Positions 34,965-47,779 of a stretch of 64,000 nt of DNA are shown here, piece after piece. Below the pieces are notes generated by a model. The model was not told where the DNA came from. It was given only the letters and a program-made list of their open reading frames with translations, and did not search any database. The position numbers were made by a program, and so were the translations under genes. How positions within the stretch are numbered: the stretch's first letter is position 1; the number at the start of each line of letters is the position of its first letter. Location of the stretch: assembly GCA_020205615.1 (NCBI GenBank), contig CM035173.1, positions 27,239,293 to 27,303,292 of the forward strand, read 5' to 3'. The stretch comes from Panax quinquefolius. Lineage: Eukaryota > Streptophyta > Magnoliopsida > Apiales > Araliaceae.

Positions 34965-35238
34965 TGTGAAGAAACACAAATTCCAAAATTTGGGAATTGC
35001 TTCCTTAGAATAGTGAAAAATAAATTTCCACTAGCCCAAGACTCACAACCGAAGTTGAAGAAAAACGAAGAAATTAGAATATAACTCCAAATAATGAGGG
35101 AAGAAAAAAAGACCTTTATTATTATGGAGGAATCTAAGTTACAAGCTTACAAGAGAAAAAGTAGGAACAAGCTTGCAATGGTAGTTGTTGTTGTTGGTGA
35201 TTTGTGTTTGTGTTGTCTTGGTGATTTTGGGTGATGGG
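34965..35238 (-). repeat. Copia 5' LTR, first part
   Basis: It starts tgtgaagaaacacaaattcc next to the primer site and ends at gtgatggg, where a gypsy element is inserted. The sequence matches 30311-30598. The LTR resumes at 46738 after the ATGGG duplication. Confidence 0.9.
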
Positions 35239-37156
35239 TGTGACGCCCCCAAAATAGGTATACATCACCTATTCTGAGTCGCCAAATACATGGTACATAA
35301 TACAAATACAATCTTTAATATCTGACAAAGAAAGTTTGTGAGATTTAATACAAATATTGTCTTACAGACAATATCCACTCTCTCGAATAAGTCCTCATTA
35401 CATTTATTATCACACTATTTAACGAGAATAGTGAGTACTACTAATCTTATCATCTGACCGCCACTCCTCTCGTTCCCAGCTAGTCCATTACGTTCTCATT
35501 TCACGAAGAGAATAGTGAAAGAAAGGTGAGAGCTCAACTAGCCCGATGAAAATATTATGACTAAGATAATGCGAAATAAATTATCATTAGTCTTTAACAA
35601 TGTTAAACCGATAAAATCTGATAGACATCAAGTTTAACTACAACGAAACAAGCAATCCATTAAAAGAGTCAAGTAGAGAATAAATCTACTATCTTTTATG
35701 ATTTAAAAGGTTTTTCATCACTTTTATCATTTGGGACTCGACAATAAATAATCCACATCATCCACACTTTTCTGACGAGGATATTCATTAGTATCACGAC
35801 CACAAATTATCCATACACTACGGGCGAGGATATTCGTGTATTCATCGATGGTCAATGATCATGCCAACAAGCATCCATCAATGCACTACGGGGCGATGAG
35901 GACTTTAACCACATCATTTGTAACATTACGGTTAAGCATTATCTTAGAATAATCCACAGTCATAATCATACCAAGTCCATCTACGCACTACGAATACACG
36001 ATGACTTTCAATAAAATATAAACATGAGGATGATGACAATGATATAAGAATTGATAAAACAAGTTCAAGAATTAATTTATCCGAGGACTAATAACGTCCA
36101 AATTGTCGACATGATACTTCTTTGTGAGAAAAATTCAAGAATGCTCGAAGAATATTTTCATGAAAGATCTTTGGATGAAGCGCAAATATCGAGGATATTC
36201 CACTAATTTCATGGAGTATAAGAAGTCAAAACTTTAACCAACCGAGTATAATAAAGAATGGAATAACAAAAGAAATCACCATGTATGCGGTACTTAGCAT
36301 AGACGAGTTATTCAACGAGAATAATAAATAACGGAATCGGTCCGGCGTAAAAGCATGCAACAGATATTCAACGAATAATAAATAAATAACGGAATCACGT
36401 GTCCGCGTAAAAGCGAGATTCAGCGAGAATATTCCAACGAGAATAATAAAGAGATAATCAAAAGTCCGGCGTAAAAGCGCGCATGCATGAGAATATTCCA
36501 ACGAGAATAATAAAAAGCGGAACCCGGTCGGCGTAAAAGCCTTGAGCGAGGATGTTCAAATGAGAATAATAAAGAATGGAATAACAAAGAAATCACCAAG
36601 TATAGGGTAGCCCAGCATATCTGAGGTTATTCAGCGAAATAATAAAGAATGGAATAACGAAGTTCTCTTCATGAATATATAAAAAAAAATACCCTTACAG
36701 TAAAAAGAAGAGTATTCCATTTGGTAGGGCGAGGATATTCTTGAAGAAAACGTGCACTACGCTCAAAGCTTCTTAAAATTCTAAAGAAATACGCTCGAGA
36801 TTATAGAATTTCTACGAATTTAATTGTGATTTCAATTCTAACTAAGCATCCTATTATAGGAGAATAGAAGAAGTCTTGTTTAGAAAAATATCACGACGCA
36901 CATAGACAGTTTTTTTGAGATTTAAATAATTTGCGATCAACTTACTTCATCCAACGCATTAGTAATCTTTTTCAAAGAGTTGTGATGAAAAAAAATGAAC
37001 ACATGCAACTTTAAAAGCCTTGACCAATTAAAATGCTCCATAATTTACATGTTGCCAACCATGCTTTGCGTGATTGAAAAAATTTTTGAAAATAAGCAAA
37101 ATCAATCCATAACTTTACCTTAAATTTTATCTACTAGACTACCATTACCCACATAC

Positions 37157-37224
<68 letters not shown>

Positions 37225-38121
37225 ACAAGTTGAAAAAAAATAAACCACCGACAACATCATTTCCCCACCATTTCAATTCATATATATATATATATACTAA
37301 TACTCATCCCACCATTTCCACTTTTCCACCAAAATTCTACTTTTCCACCATTTTCCACTCACACACACATAATATTATATATATATATATATATATATTC
37401 CACCCACCACACATTACAAACTTATATATATAAAATTTCTCAATATTTTTAACAACATTTATCATCATTATTATAATTCACAATATTAATCGACCGAGTC
37501 GTTCCGGAAAGAGGGGCTTTCGAAATAAGGATTTCTCCTATTGGCGCCGCATGATTAGGTGACCAAACCTCTCCTTGTCGAACTTACAGACATCGTTAAT
37601 ATTGCGAATAATAATATTAATAACTTCGTTGTCTCAATTATTGATTTTATAATATATAAAAATATTGACAATAATTGAATCAAATAACGTGAGATCTTAT
37701 CAACAATTCTTTGTGGTAATAATTAAACAAAAGCGAGTGACTTCTCACGTAAGCATCGATAATCAATATTGTGTGTACTTCTTATGCGACCACAGCGTAT
37801 TCTTGTATTTTTACTACTTGGTAGTTCAACGATTAACGGTAAAACTTCCGCCAGTTATTTTCATAAAAATATTTTTTCATTTTCTCGATCAAATGATAAT
37901 TTCATTGTGGGGTCCACTAATGATTGTATTGTAGTTATGCGAATATTCCTGCTAAAAACGAATATTCCCAGAACCAATCGAATATAATATAACAACTTAC
38001 GTACTTTGCAAAATTTATAAATATTACCCACAACTATAACATTATATCAAATTTATTCCATAATATTCAAAAATGATATTTATAGAAAATTCATTTTTAT
38101 TCATAAAAGTTGAGGTCTTCT
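35239..38121 (-). repeat. Family-B 3' LTR (left on plus strand)
   Basis: It runs from TGTGACGCC to gaggtcttct, followed by the pyrimidine-rich gatctccccttttt (polypurine tract in element sense). It contains the about 75-bp repeat array at 36240-36600 and a (TA)n tract at 37159-37222. The TATA region at 36852 reads ctattatagg, one T short of the usual ctatttatagg. Confidence 0.9.
37159..37222. repeat. (TA)n microsatellite in family-B LTR
   Basis: About 32 TA units. The other LTR has one at the same relative place (45759-45822), and a second short TA run follows in both (about 37375-37399 and 45985-46019). Confidence 0.95.
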
Positions 38122-38311
38122 GATCTCCCCTTTTTATGAAATTTAAGCCCTCGAAATTAGAGTGCGTTACACAGGTATGTCGAAGAGATAAGGATACCTT
38201 GATTTCATTTGATTCTAACTCCCAGGTCATTTCCTCGACATCGTGGTTCCTCCATAAAACTTTGACTTGAGGTATAACCTTGGAGCGTAGAATATGTTCC
38301 TTCTTATCCAA
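38122..38311 (-). pseudogene. Family-B polypurine tract and chromodomain
   Basis: The minus frame reads KEHILRSKVIPQVKVLWRNH, then DVEEMTWELES. This is the integrase tail plus chromodomain core (V-x-VxW-x(4)-EE-xTWE). The frame is lost before the expected M-x(3)-YPxLF end. It supports chromovirus (probably Tekay) membership more clearly than the family-A copy. Confidence 0.85.
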
Positions 38312-38463
38312 GATTTGAGCAGAACCTCTTCATACGTTAAATCTTCCGCTATTTAAATCGGTTCTAACTTCGATAATGTGGTTCGGGTCTTTCACATATT
38401 TACGTAACATGGATATATGAAAAGCGTTATGAACACGAGACATACTTGGCGGTAAAAGCGAGT

Positions 38464-39400
38464 CTATAGCCTACGATTCCTACTCGATCGAGGATTAAAA
38501 ATGGGCGATGAATCGAGGATTGAGCTTTCCTCTCTTTCCAAATCTCGTAACTCCTTTCCATGGAGCAACACGTAACAACACACGATCTCTCTATATCGAA
38601 TTCCACGTCCTTTCGATGAAGATCGGCATAACTCTTTTATCGATCTTGTGAGGTCTTTATATCGTTGTCGGATCGTTTGAATCTTTTCCGTAGTCATACG
38701 TACCAACTCGGTCCCAACAACGTTGCTTCACCCACCTCATCCCAATATTGGAGAACGACACTTTCTTCCATCTGGCGCCTCGAATGGAGCCATGCGATGC
38801 TTGCTTGATAAGCTGTTGTTGTAGGAAAAACTCCACCAGATGGTAAGAACTTGTCCCAACTTCCTTGAAGTCGAGGACCACGAGTCTTAATAAATCTTGA
38901 AGAGTTTGAATAGTCCTCTCGATTGTCCGTCCGTTTGAGGATGATATGCGAACTAAATCGTAAATCCGTGCCCATAGCTTTTTGCAAACTAACCCAAAAT
39001 CGTGAAGTGAATCTTGGGTCTCGATCGAAAACTATGGATATTGGCATACCATGCAATCTTATAACCTCGTTTATGTACATATGAGCGAGGCGTTCAAGTG
39101 TATAAGTTTCTCGTATAGGTAAGAAATGAGCGAGACTTGGTCGATCTATCAACAATGACCCAAATTGCATCTATGCCTTGAGAAACCTTGGGAAGACCGA
39201 TGTGAAATCCATGGTAATGTGCTCCCTTCTTCCATTTTGGAATTTCAAGTGGTTCTGATGGACCTTTTGGTACTTGATGCTCACTTGCTTGACTTCGTTG
39301 ACAAGTTAGACACCTTGAGATAAACAACGCTATCTCTCTTTATATTGCCCCACCAAAATGTATGTCGAAGATCACGATACATTTTAGTACTCCCGAGATG
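38464..39400 (-). pseudogene. Family-B integrase remnant
   Basis: Pieces are FISRCLTCQRSQASEHQVPK (zinc-binding HHCC end), then GLPKVSQGIDAIWVIVDRST, then INEVIRLHGMPISIVFDRDP followed by RFTSRFWVSLQKAMGT. The first catalytic Asp normally in MDFVxGLP is missing (YHGFHIGLP), and later frames shift after FSS. It is non-functional as read. Confidence 0.85.
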
Positions 39401-39459
39401 GATTACTGAAGCGGTGTGTTGTGCGCCTCCATCGTGATTTTATACTTTAACTCGAGTCG

Positions 39460-40200
39460 TTAGGAACATAAAGTGCAGAGTTGACTCAAGTATTCCTTCT
39501 TCATCGATTCTTGCTTCGGCGTAACACCTTCTTGCACTTTCTTCTTCCTCATGCATGCATCGGCTCGAAGTGCGTAGCTTGAAGCGACTTTAACTTTATC
39601 GATTAAAGTCGGTTCTACTCGTATATTCGCCATCATCACTTGGGTCCACAGAGTCTTTATCTCTATCTCCATCCTTTGCAAGTCATACAAAATGGGCCTT
39701 TCGCGTTGACAATATCGCTTTTCGTGCCGCGTATGATCTTCTACTTCGATCGTCGTCGCTACCACGTTCGCTTTTCGGGATGGTATTGGATGGTATGATC
39801 ATAATCTTTCAGCGATTTCAAGCCAGCGTCGTTTGTCGCGTGTTGAGTTCCTTTTGAGTGAAGAAATATTTGAGGCTTTTATGATCAAGTAAAGATCTCC
39901 ACTTTCTCCCCATCTGAGTAATGCCTCCAAATTTTAAGTCTGAAGACAACAATTTGCCAACTCTAGATCGTGAGTAGGATAATTCCTCTCATATTCTTTG
40001 AGTTGTCGAGAGGCATAAACTATGACTTTCCCATGTTGCATGAGAACACATCCTAACCCTTTGCTGAAGCATCACTTTGTAGATGACAAATCCCTCAAGC
40101 CGGATGGTATTGTCGAGCAGGTCTTTGAAATGAGTCTCCTCTTGAGTTCTTGAAAACTCTTCTCACATTCCTCGCTCAATAGAAATTTTGTATCTTTCAA
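39460..40200 (-). pseudogene. Family-B integrase N-terminus and RNase H region
   Basis: The frame at 39460-39765 (HEKRYCQRERPILYDLQRME onward) is the linker before the integrase zinc domain. Between 39800 and 40200 short minus-strand pieces fit RNase H by position (for example the [14 protein letters not shown] stretch near 40000). Frame breaks are frequent. Confidence 0.55.
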
Positions 40201-40227
40201 AGTCAATTTGAGTTAATGGAGTAGCGA

Positions 40228-41086
40228 TTAGAAAAAAATTTCCACGAATCTCCGATAATAACCACTAAAAAGCGAAAAGCTACGTATTTGATCCATCGAT
40301 TTAGGTTGCTCCCGACTTTGAATAGCTTGATCTTTCTTTGGGTCAACGGATATTCCATGACTTGATACCACGTGCCCAAGGAATGCTACTTCCTCGAAGC
40401 GAACTTCGCATTTCTTTAACTTGGCATAAAACTTATATTCACGAAGCTTTTGGAGTATCGACCTCAAGTGTTGCTCATGATCTTCACGGCTTTTGGAATA
40501 TATAAGGATGTCATCAATAAAAGGCGACCACAAAAAGTGATCCAAATATTCCTTGAATACTCGGTTCATCATATCCATGAAAGCGGCGGGAGCATTAGTC
40601 GATCGAAAGGACATGACTAGGAATTCATAATGCCGTCTGGGAGTTACGAAAAGCCGTCTTTGGAATGTCATCCGGTTACAATCTTGAATTGGTGATATCC
40701 GGAGCGAAGATCGATCTTTGAAAAATTTGGCGCCTTACAAGCTGGTCGAAACAGGTCATCAATACGTGGCAATGGGTACTATTTTTTTTGATGGTGACAT
40801 GATTGACTCCAGATAATCAATCTGAAATCGCATACTCCCATCTTTCTTCTTCACGAATAGAGAGGAGCACCCCGAGGAGAAGTACTAGGATGAATAAAGC
40901 GATGTCTAACAATTCCTGCGGTTGGGTCTTTAACTCACGAAGTTCAATAGGAGCCATTCGATATGGGGCTTTGGAAATGGGTTTTATCTTAGGGTTCAAG
41001 GTCGATACAAAATTTAATTTCACGCTACGGGGTAGGCGGAAGTTCTTCGAGAATCGTCGGAAATTCATTAACAATAGAAATATCAT
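40228..41086 (-). pseudogene. Family-B reverse transcriptase remnant
   Basis: The frame at 40228-40671 has FLVMSFRSTNAPAAFMDMMN, then FIDDILIYSKSREDHEQHLR (FIDD catalytic box) and VAFLGHVVSSHGISVDPKK, followed by SFSLFSGYYRRFVE. The frame at 40817-41086 has the N-terminal KPISKAPYRMAPIELRELK. The segment joining them is shifted. LTNAPAAF is altered to STNAPAAF, probably through an indel. Confidence 0.87.
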
Positions 41087-41099
41087 TCAAAAGCGGCGT

Positions 41100-41560
41100 A
41101 TTTTTTGTTTAGATCAAGTGACATGAGCTAAGAAAGCTTGACATCCGTTTTTCAATAAGCGAATAGCTTTATGGCTTGAGATGACGATGATTGATTTTAA
41201 TGGTTTGGTTGCTTGAATTAGCATAATAGGTTGATTAGGAATATGAAAGCTAACAACCTTACGAAAATAATCGATTTTTGCATGATGAGTGGTTAACCAT
41301 CAATCCTAGAATTACGTCGAATCTGAGTATTTTCAATGAAATAAGATCGACGGTAATGTGAGAGTACCGATTTGAACCAAACAAGACTTATAAGCGATGT
41401 GGATGTAATGAAGGTTTCTCCCAATGGAGTTTCAACGAGATAAGTCGAAATCCAATTTCTCGGGAGTCAAATTTAAGCGTTGGCGCTTAGTAGGAGAAAT
41501 AAAAGAATGGGTGGGTAGAACCGGTATCAAATAATGTATATACTTATAGAGTTTATGATA
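41100..41560 (-). pseudogene. Family-B protease region
   Basis: This is the counterpart of the family-A protease. The plus strand has the same order of recognisable complements (for example catgatgagtggttaacca, the complement of the WLTTHHA stretch, at about 41281). No long open frame survives here. Confidence 0.5.
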
Positions 41561-41712
41561 AGCTTACGTGATGACCTCGTTCGGGTTCCTTGCTTTCACG
41601 GGAGGAGTCACGACAAACGATCTCCCTTGACTTCTTGGCTTTGACTTTTCTGGGGCGTCCTATGGTGCCTCCATCCTAGCTGAGCTTGTCTTCAGTGAAT
41701 GACAAAATCGGG

Positions 41713-42084
41713 CTAGGTGACCTTCTCTTCCACAATTATAACATGCTTTGGATGACATCGCACAGTTTGGACTGTTGTGTCCCTCCCCTCCACATTTGAA
41801 GCATATGATAGGTGGTCGTTCTCCTTCCTTAACAACAGTGCTGATGCTGACGTCTTTCTATCATTGTTAAATCTCCTCTTCTTGAAATGTCCATTCTTAT
41901 TGCTTTGACCATGATTACCACCAAAGTGGTTACCATTTACGGCATTTTGATTCCCTCCACGCTTATTGTCATAACCGATGGTATTATCACTAGTATTATC
42001 ATTTTGTTGTTGCTCTCTCTTTTGGTTGGGTTGACTCATTATCGCGCTCGATAAGCGAGCCCTATTAACAACATCTGAATACAA
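41713..42084 (-). pseudogene. Family-B Gag knuckle and linker region
   Basis: A Gln/Asn-rich linker (QPNQKREQQQNDNTSDNT, then NGNHFGGNHGQSNKNGHFKK) is followed by frame-shifted knuckle DNA at 41730-41820. The complement of a CxxC...H pattern can be seen in more than one frame there. Confidence 0.65.
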
Positions 42085-42256
42085 ACCACGGTTTATGAGA
42101 GATAAGATATTGGCGTATCTCGGGTTTCAAACCTCTTAGAAACATTCGCGTCATTCTCTCCTCATTATCAACCACGAATGGGACCTTAATAAGGGACAAC
42201 TTCGGCAAACTTGGCTTCGTCTTTGCGACACGGTCATGTTGTTTTGCTCTTCTAGT

Positions 42257-42800
42257 TTAATGAACTCTACCTCTTTTATGTATGACGAATACTTTGGGAA
42301 AGTACTTGTCGTTGAGCAGTTCTTGAAACTTTTCCCAAGACATCTTGATCAACGGCGGGTTGAGTCGCTTTCTGATTCCCACCGATGTCTGCCTCTCTGC
42401 ACTTGACATGAAGGTGGCAAAGGAACCTTTTGCTCCTCGGAGCATCCAGACATCAAATATCTTGTTGATCTGCTTTATCCACGTCTCGCCTTAAGTGGTT
42501 TTGGCTCTCCAAAAAACTCCGGTGGTCCCAGCTCCTTGAAGCTGTTTGGCGGTGACCGTCAAGAGTTGCCGGTGTTTCCACTGCATTTTGGACGAGGGCC
42601 GCTCTCACCACGATGTTGCATGAATTACATGAAAGCCTCGGAACATTCCATCGTTCATCATTTGGTCGGTGTTGTTGTTTGCATGAGGATTGTCGCCTTC
42701 GATGCACATTATCACGATTATTGATCTGTGGAGACTTCAGCGGTCTCCTGTGCTCCATTGATGTTCTCAACATTCTCGGATGCCATTTTCAAATCTTGCC
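42257..42800 (-). pseudogene. Family-B Gag capsid region
   Basis: The frame 42257-42445 gives KMSWEKFQELLNDKYFPKVF, the end of the Gag capsid domain (W-x-x-F-x-x-x-F-x-x-x-YFP). The region 42453-42773 holds the N-terminal part in broken frames (MDGHRQTASRS-like and basic). Confidence 0.7.
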
Positions 42801-42951
42801 ACAAAACAAGGGTTAATTAACATATCACATATTATCCTATACTCGTGAGACCAATTAAATACCAAATAAACTTAGGTAGGTCATACTAGCGAAGAATTCC
42901 CGTCTCTCCCTCTAGTTCTTGTCTCACATCTTAGCCGGGGATCATATCCTA

Positions 42952-42967
42952 AAGCTTTGATACCAAT
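42952..42967 (-). promoter_or_regulatory. Family-B primer-binding site (tRNA-Met type)
   Basis: The plus strand aagctttgataccaat is immediately before tgtggcgcccccaaaa at 42968. In element sense it is ATTGGTATCAAAGCTT, a methionine-initiator-type primer site set two bases from the LTR. Confidence 0.85.
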
Positions 42968-45751
42968 TGTGGCGCCCCCAAAATAGGTATACATCACCTA
43001 TTTTGAGTCGCCAAATACATGATACGCAAATACATATACAATCTTTAATATACAACAACAAAAAGGCATGAGTTTTAATACAAATATTATCTTTTTAGAT
43101 AATATCCACTCTCGAAATAAGTCCTCATTATATTTATTATCACACTATTTAATGAGAATAGTGAGGACTACTAATACTATCATCTGGGCCATCACTCAGG
43201 TTCCCAGACTAGTCCCGGCTACGTTCTCATTTCACGAAGAGAACGGTGAAAGAAAGGGTGAGCTCAACTAGCCCAATAAGAAATATTAAGGACTAAGATA
43301 ATGCGAGAATAAATTATCATTAGTCTTTAACAATGTTAAACCCGATAAAATACAATAGACATCAAGTTTAAGCTGCGGTGGAACAAGCGATCCATTAAAA
43401 GAGTCAGTAGAGAATAAAATCTACTATTTTTTATGATTTAAAAGGTTTTCATCACTTTTATCATTTGGGACTCGACAATAAATAATCCACATCATCCACC
43501 TTACTACGACGAGGATATTCATTAGTATCACAACCACAAATTATCCATACACTACGGGCGAGGATATTCGTGTATTCATCGATAATCATGATCATGCCAA
43601 CAAGCGTCCATCGATACACTACGACGATGAGGACTTTAACCACATCATTTGTAACATTACGGTTAAGATTATACCGAATAATCCACAGTCGTAATCATAC
43701 CAAGTCCATCCCCATACACTACTACTGAATACGAGATGACTTTCAATAAAAAATATAAACATGAGGATGATGACAATGATATAAGAATTGATAAAACAAG
43801 TTCAAGAATTAATTTATCCGAGGAACTAATAACGTCCAAATTGTCGACATGATACTTCTTTGTAGAGTAAAATTCAAGAATGCTCGGAAGAATATTTCCA
43901 TGAAAAGATCTTTGGATGAAGCGCAAATATCGAGGATATTCCACTAATTTCATGGAGTATAGAAGTCAAAACTTTAACCAACCGAGTATAATAAAGAATG
44001 GAATAACAAAAGAAATCACCGTGCATGCGGTGCCAGCGCATAGAAAGGTTATTCAACGAGAATAATAAATAACGGAATCGGTCCGGCGTAAAAGCATTGA
44101 CGAAGATATTCTAAACGAATAATAAATAACGGAATCGGTCCGGCGTAAAAAGCGCATGCATGAATTAATATTCCAATAGAATAATAAAAAGGCGGAATCA
44201 AGTCCGGCGTAAAAGCCTTGCATGTAATATTCCAATAGAATAATAAAGATTTTAACCAGTCCGTAGTAAAAGCGCATGCATGACGGGATGTTCAATGAAT
44301 AATAAAGAATGGAATAACAAAAGAAATCACCAAGTATAGGGTAGATCAAGCGTATCACGAGTTATTCCAAGAATAATAAAGAATGGAATAACAGAAGTTC
44401 TCTTCATGAATATATAAAAAAAATACCCCTTACCGTAAAAGAAGAGTATTCCGACTGGTAGGGCGAGGATATTCTTGAAGAAAACGTGCACTACGCTCAA
44501 AGCTTCTTAAAATTCTAAAGGAATACGCTTCTGAATTTCTGGTGTGATTTCAATTCTAACTAAGCATCTTATTTATAGGAGAATAGAAGAAGTCTTGTTT
44601 AGAAAAATATCACGACGCAATGACTTTTTTTTTTCGAGACGAAATAATTTGCGATCCAAACTTCACCGATCCAACGCATTAGTAATCTTTTTCAAAGAGT
44701 TGGCCAATGAAAAAAAATGAACACATGCAACTTTAAAAGCCTTGACCAATTAAAATGCTCCATAATTTACATGTTGCCAACCATGCTGCATGGTTGAAAA
44801 AAATTTGACAAGCTTGACAAATCAATCCATAACCTGCCAAATATCAAGGATATTCCACTAATTTCATTGAGTATAGAAGTCAAAACTTTAACCAACTGAG
44901 TATAATAAAGAATGGAATAACAAAAGAAATCACCATGCATGCGGTACTTCGCATAGACAGGTTATTCCAACAAAATAATAAATAACGGAATCAGTGCGGC
45001 GTAAAAGCATGCAGACGTGATATTCAACCGAATAATAATAAAGATTTTAATCAGTCCGCATAAAACGCATGCATAAGATATTCTAACGAGAATAATAAAG
45101 ATTTAACCAGTCCTGGCGTAAAACGCATGCATGACAGGATGTTCCAATGTAATAATAAAAATGGAATAACAACGAAATCACCAAGTATAGGGTGATCACA
45201 GCGTATCAAAGTTATTCCAATGAATAATAAAGAATGGAATAACAGTTCTCTTCATGAATATATAAAAAAAATATCCCTTACCGTAAAAGAAGAGTATTCC
45301 GACTGGTAGGGCGAGGATATTCTTGAAGAAAACGTGCACTACGCTCAAAGCTTCTTAAAACTTTAAAGAAATACGCTCAAGATTATAGAAGAGAATTTCT
45401 CAGAATTTCTGGTGTGATTTCAATTCTAACTAAGCATCCTATTTATAGGAGAATAGAAAGTCTTGTTTAAAAAAATATCACGACGCAGCACGTTTTTTTT
45501 CGCAGACGAAATAATTTGCGATCCACGACTTTACTTGATCCAACGCATTAGTAATCTTTTTCAAAGAGTTGGCCAATGAAAAAAAATGAACACATGCCAA
45601 TTTAAAAGCCTTGACCAATTAAAATGCTCCATAATTTACAAGTTGCCAACCATGTTGCATGATTGAAAAAAATTTGGCCAATATATTCAAGCTTGACAAA
45701 TCAATCCATAACTTTTGCCAAATTTTATCTACTAGGACTACCATTACCCAC

Positions 45752-45824
<73 letters not shown>

Positions 45825-45978
45825 CCACAAGTTGAAAAAAATAAACCACCCGACAACATCATTTCCCCACCATTTCAATTCATGCCATATATATATATAT
45901 ATATACTAATACTCATCCCACCATTTCCACTTTTCCACCAAAATTCTACTTTTTCACCATTTTTCACTCACACACTCA

Positions 45979-46021
<43 letters not shown>

Positions 46022-46732
46022 CACCCACCACACATTACAAACTTATATATATAAAATTCCTCAATATTTTTAACAACATTTATCATCAATATTATAATTC
46101 ACAATATTAATCGACGTGTCGTTCCTGGGAAAGAGGGCTTTCCAATAAGGATTTCTCCTATTAGGCGCGCAATTAGGTGACCAAACCTCTCCTCGATGAA
46201 ACTTGAGACATCGTTAATATTGCAAATAATAATATTAATAACTTCGTTGTCTCAATTATTAATTTTATAATATATAAAAAAATTGACAATAATTGAATCA
46301 AATAACGTGAGATACTATGCAACAATTACTGTGGTAATAATTAAACAAAACTGAGTGACTTCTTACGTAAGCATCAATAATCAATATCGCGTGCTACTAT
46401 GCAACCACGCGTATTACTGTATTTTTACTACCGAGTAATTCAACAGTATTAACGGTAAAACTTCCACCGTTATTTTCATAAAATATTTTTGTCGTTTTCT
46501 CAATCCGACAATAATTCTATTGTGGGGTCACCAATGATTGCGCCGTTGTACGAATATTCCCTGCTAAAACGAATATTCCCTGACCAATTGAATATAATAT
46601 AACAACTTGCATACTTTGCAGAATTTATAAATACTACCCACAACTATAACATTATATCAAATTTATTCCATAATATTCAAAAATGATATTTATAGAAAAT
46701 TTATTTTTATTCATAAAAGTTGGGGTCTTACA
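42968..46732 (-). repeat. Family-B 5' LTR with internal duplication
   Basis: It begins tgtggcgcccccaaaatagg and ends ggggtcttaca. It is 3,765 bp, against 2,883 bp for its partner. The excess is explained by a tandem duplication (43924-44837 and 44838-45718). Two inverted TATA regions result, at 44570-44577 and 45440-45447. Confidence 0.92.
43924..45718. repeat. Tandem duplication of about 0.9 kb inside the LTR
   Basis: Copy 1 begins caaatatcgaggatattcca (43924) and copy 2 begins caaatatcaaggatattcca (44838). Copy 1 ends at ataacctgc where the partner LTR continues toward aaattttatctactag. The junction shares caaat with both parents, which suggests a microhomology-based event. The copies are 914 and 881 bp and differ by small indels. 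Confidence 0.88.
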
Positions 46733-46996
46733 ATGGGGGTTCTATTTATAGGTCACTAGAGAAGGGTCTAGAAGCTCAAGGTAGGTGGAGGTTTGGAGGG
46801 TTCAAGAATTCTAACTTAGTGGTGAGCATTGGTAGAAAAGTGAGTGGAAGGCTCAAGAAGGATATTAAGTGCAAGCATGTTCTACATGGTTCTAGATATT
46901 GAAACTCTCAAATACATTAATCCTCACTACGTCCCTCAAAAAAATTTATCTAAATTAATAATTAATTACCAAAAGTTTTCTTAATTTTTTTTAACA
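46733..46996 (-). repeat. Copia 5' LTR, second part
   Basis: It starts with the second ATGGG copy (46733-46737), continues ggttctatttataggtcact and ends ttaaca at 46996. It aligns to 30600-30881, except for a deletion of about 15 bp after agaaaagtga. Confidence 0.88.
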
Positions 46997-47779
46997 GTAT
47001 TAGCCTATGAGGTCATTTGGGTTTGGGTCTTAAAACACATCTTTCCCGGCTTCTTTTGGGCTTTAAACAGCATCTTCATGGCCAAAGGCATGAGTCTTGT
47101 GGCTTTCATAATGAAATCAAATATATTACGGGTCCCCTAACTCCCAACTGATCAATGATCAAAATAAGTTCAGCCCTTTTTGGGGTTAGATTTTCGGCCT
47201 TTTCTTCCTTTGCGCACCATGTCAAACTGTTACCTCCATGATTGACAGTTTGACACCATTATGTTATTACCAAACTGCATACAAACAGTTCACACTCCAC
47301 TATACTGTAACTAATTCTTGATTTGCAACTAAAATTATCATCATGATTGTATAAATAAATGGGCATACCATCATACTCTTCATCATTGTCCCGTTATTGT
47401 ACCAATGCTAACATCATCACTTGCACACAACAATTGTACAATCAGTCTCTTGTCTGCCATCATCACCAGTATTTGAACAGTTAACTTTGCAGTGAACACT
47501 GTATCCTTTATTCTATTTTCATAATCATCTTAAAGAAGCTATTGATTTAAAATCATTACTACAAGATCACCACACAATTTTATGTGGCTCCATAAAGCGC
47601 AAACTAAAGAAGACAAATCCACGTAACATACCGTACATGGTTGGAGTTTAGGTTTTGTTGAGTTTAGTTGACTGAAGAGCTATTTGTATTTGTAGAAATC
47701 CGGTCCGCTCTTATTGAGCTTCAATTGTATTTGCATTTTTTACCTAAAAATTATAACAGCTATGTTTAATCTCTTCCAG
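46997..47779. other. Intergenic DNA upstream of the POLLUX-like gene
   Basis: This is single-copy-looking DNA after the copia element. A possible transit-peptide-like start, ATG at about 47407 reading MLTSSLAHNNCTISLLSAI, ends in TGA soon after. A donor-like gtattt lies just before the stop, but its phase does not match the next candidate exon. The promoter and 5' leader of the POLLUX-like gene probably lie here. Confidence 0.4.

Larger units (their letters stand above)
35239..46732 (-). mobile_element. Ty3/gypsy chromovirus-like element, family B, full-length
   Basis: It begins TGTGACGCCCCC and ends GGGGTCTTACA, with perfect ATGGG duplications at 35234-35238 and 46733-46737. The LTRs are 35239-38121 (2.88 kb) and 42968-46732 (3.77 kb, enlarged by a 0.9-kb duplication). 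The internal region is 4.85 kb. The order on the minus strand is gag, knuckle, protease, RT, integrase, chromodomain. Termini, primer site and coding layout match family A, while the LTR middles differ strongly. Many small shifts break the frames. It inserted into a copia LTR and so is the younger of the two. Confidence 0.93.
30311..46996 (-). mobile_element. Ty1/copia element interrupted by a gypsy element
   Basis: The 3' LTR (30311-30881) and the 5' LTR (34965-35238 continuing at 46738-46996) flank an internal region on the minus strand. The order is gag, protease, integrase, RT, RNase H, which is the copia order. A tRNA-Met primer site lies at 34953-34964. Flanks are gtaatt on the left and gtatt on the right, a near-match and not an exact duplication. 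Much of RT is open, but gag-pol contains stops and shifts, so the copy is not autonomous as read. A 11.5-kb family-B gypsy element later split its 5' LTR. Confidence 0.9.
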
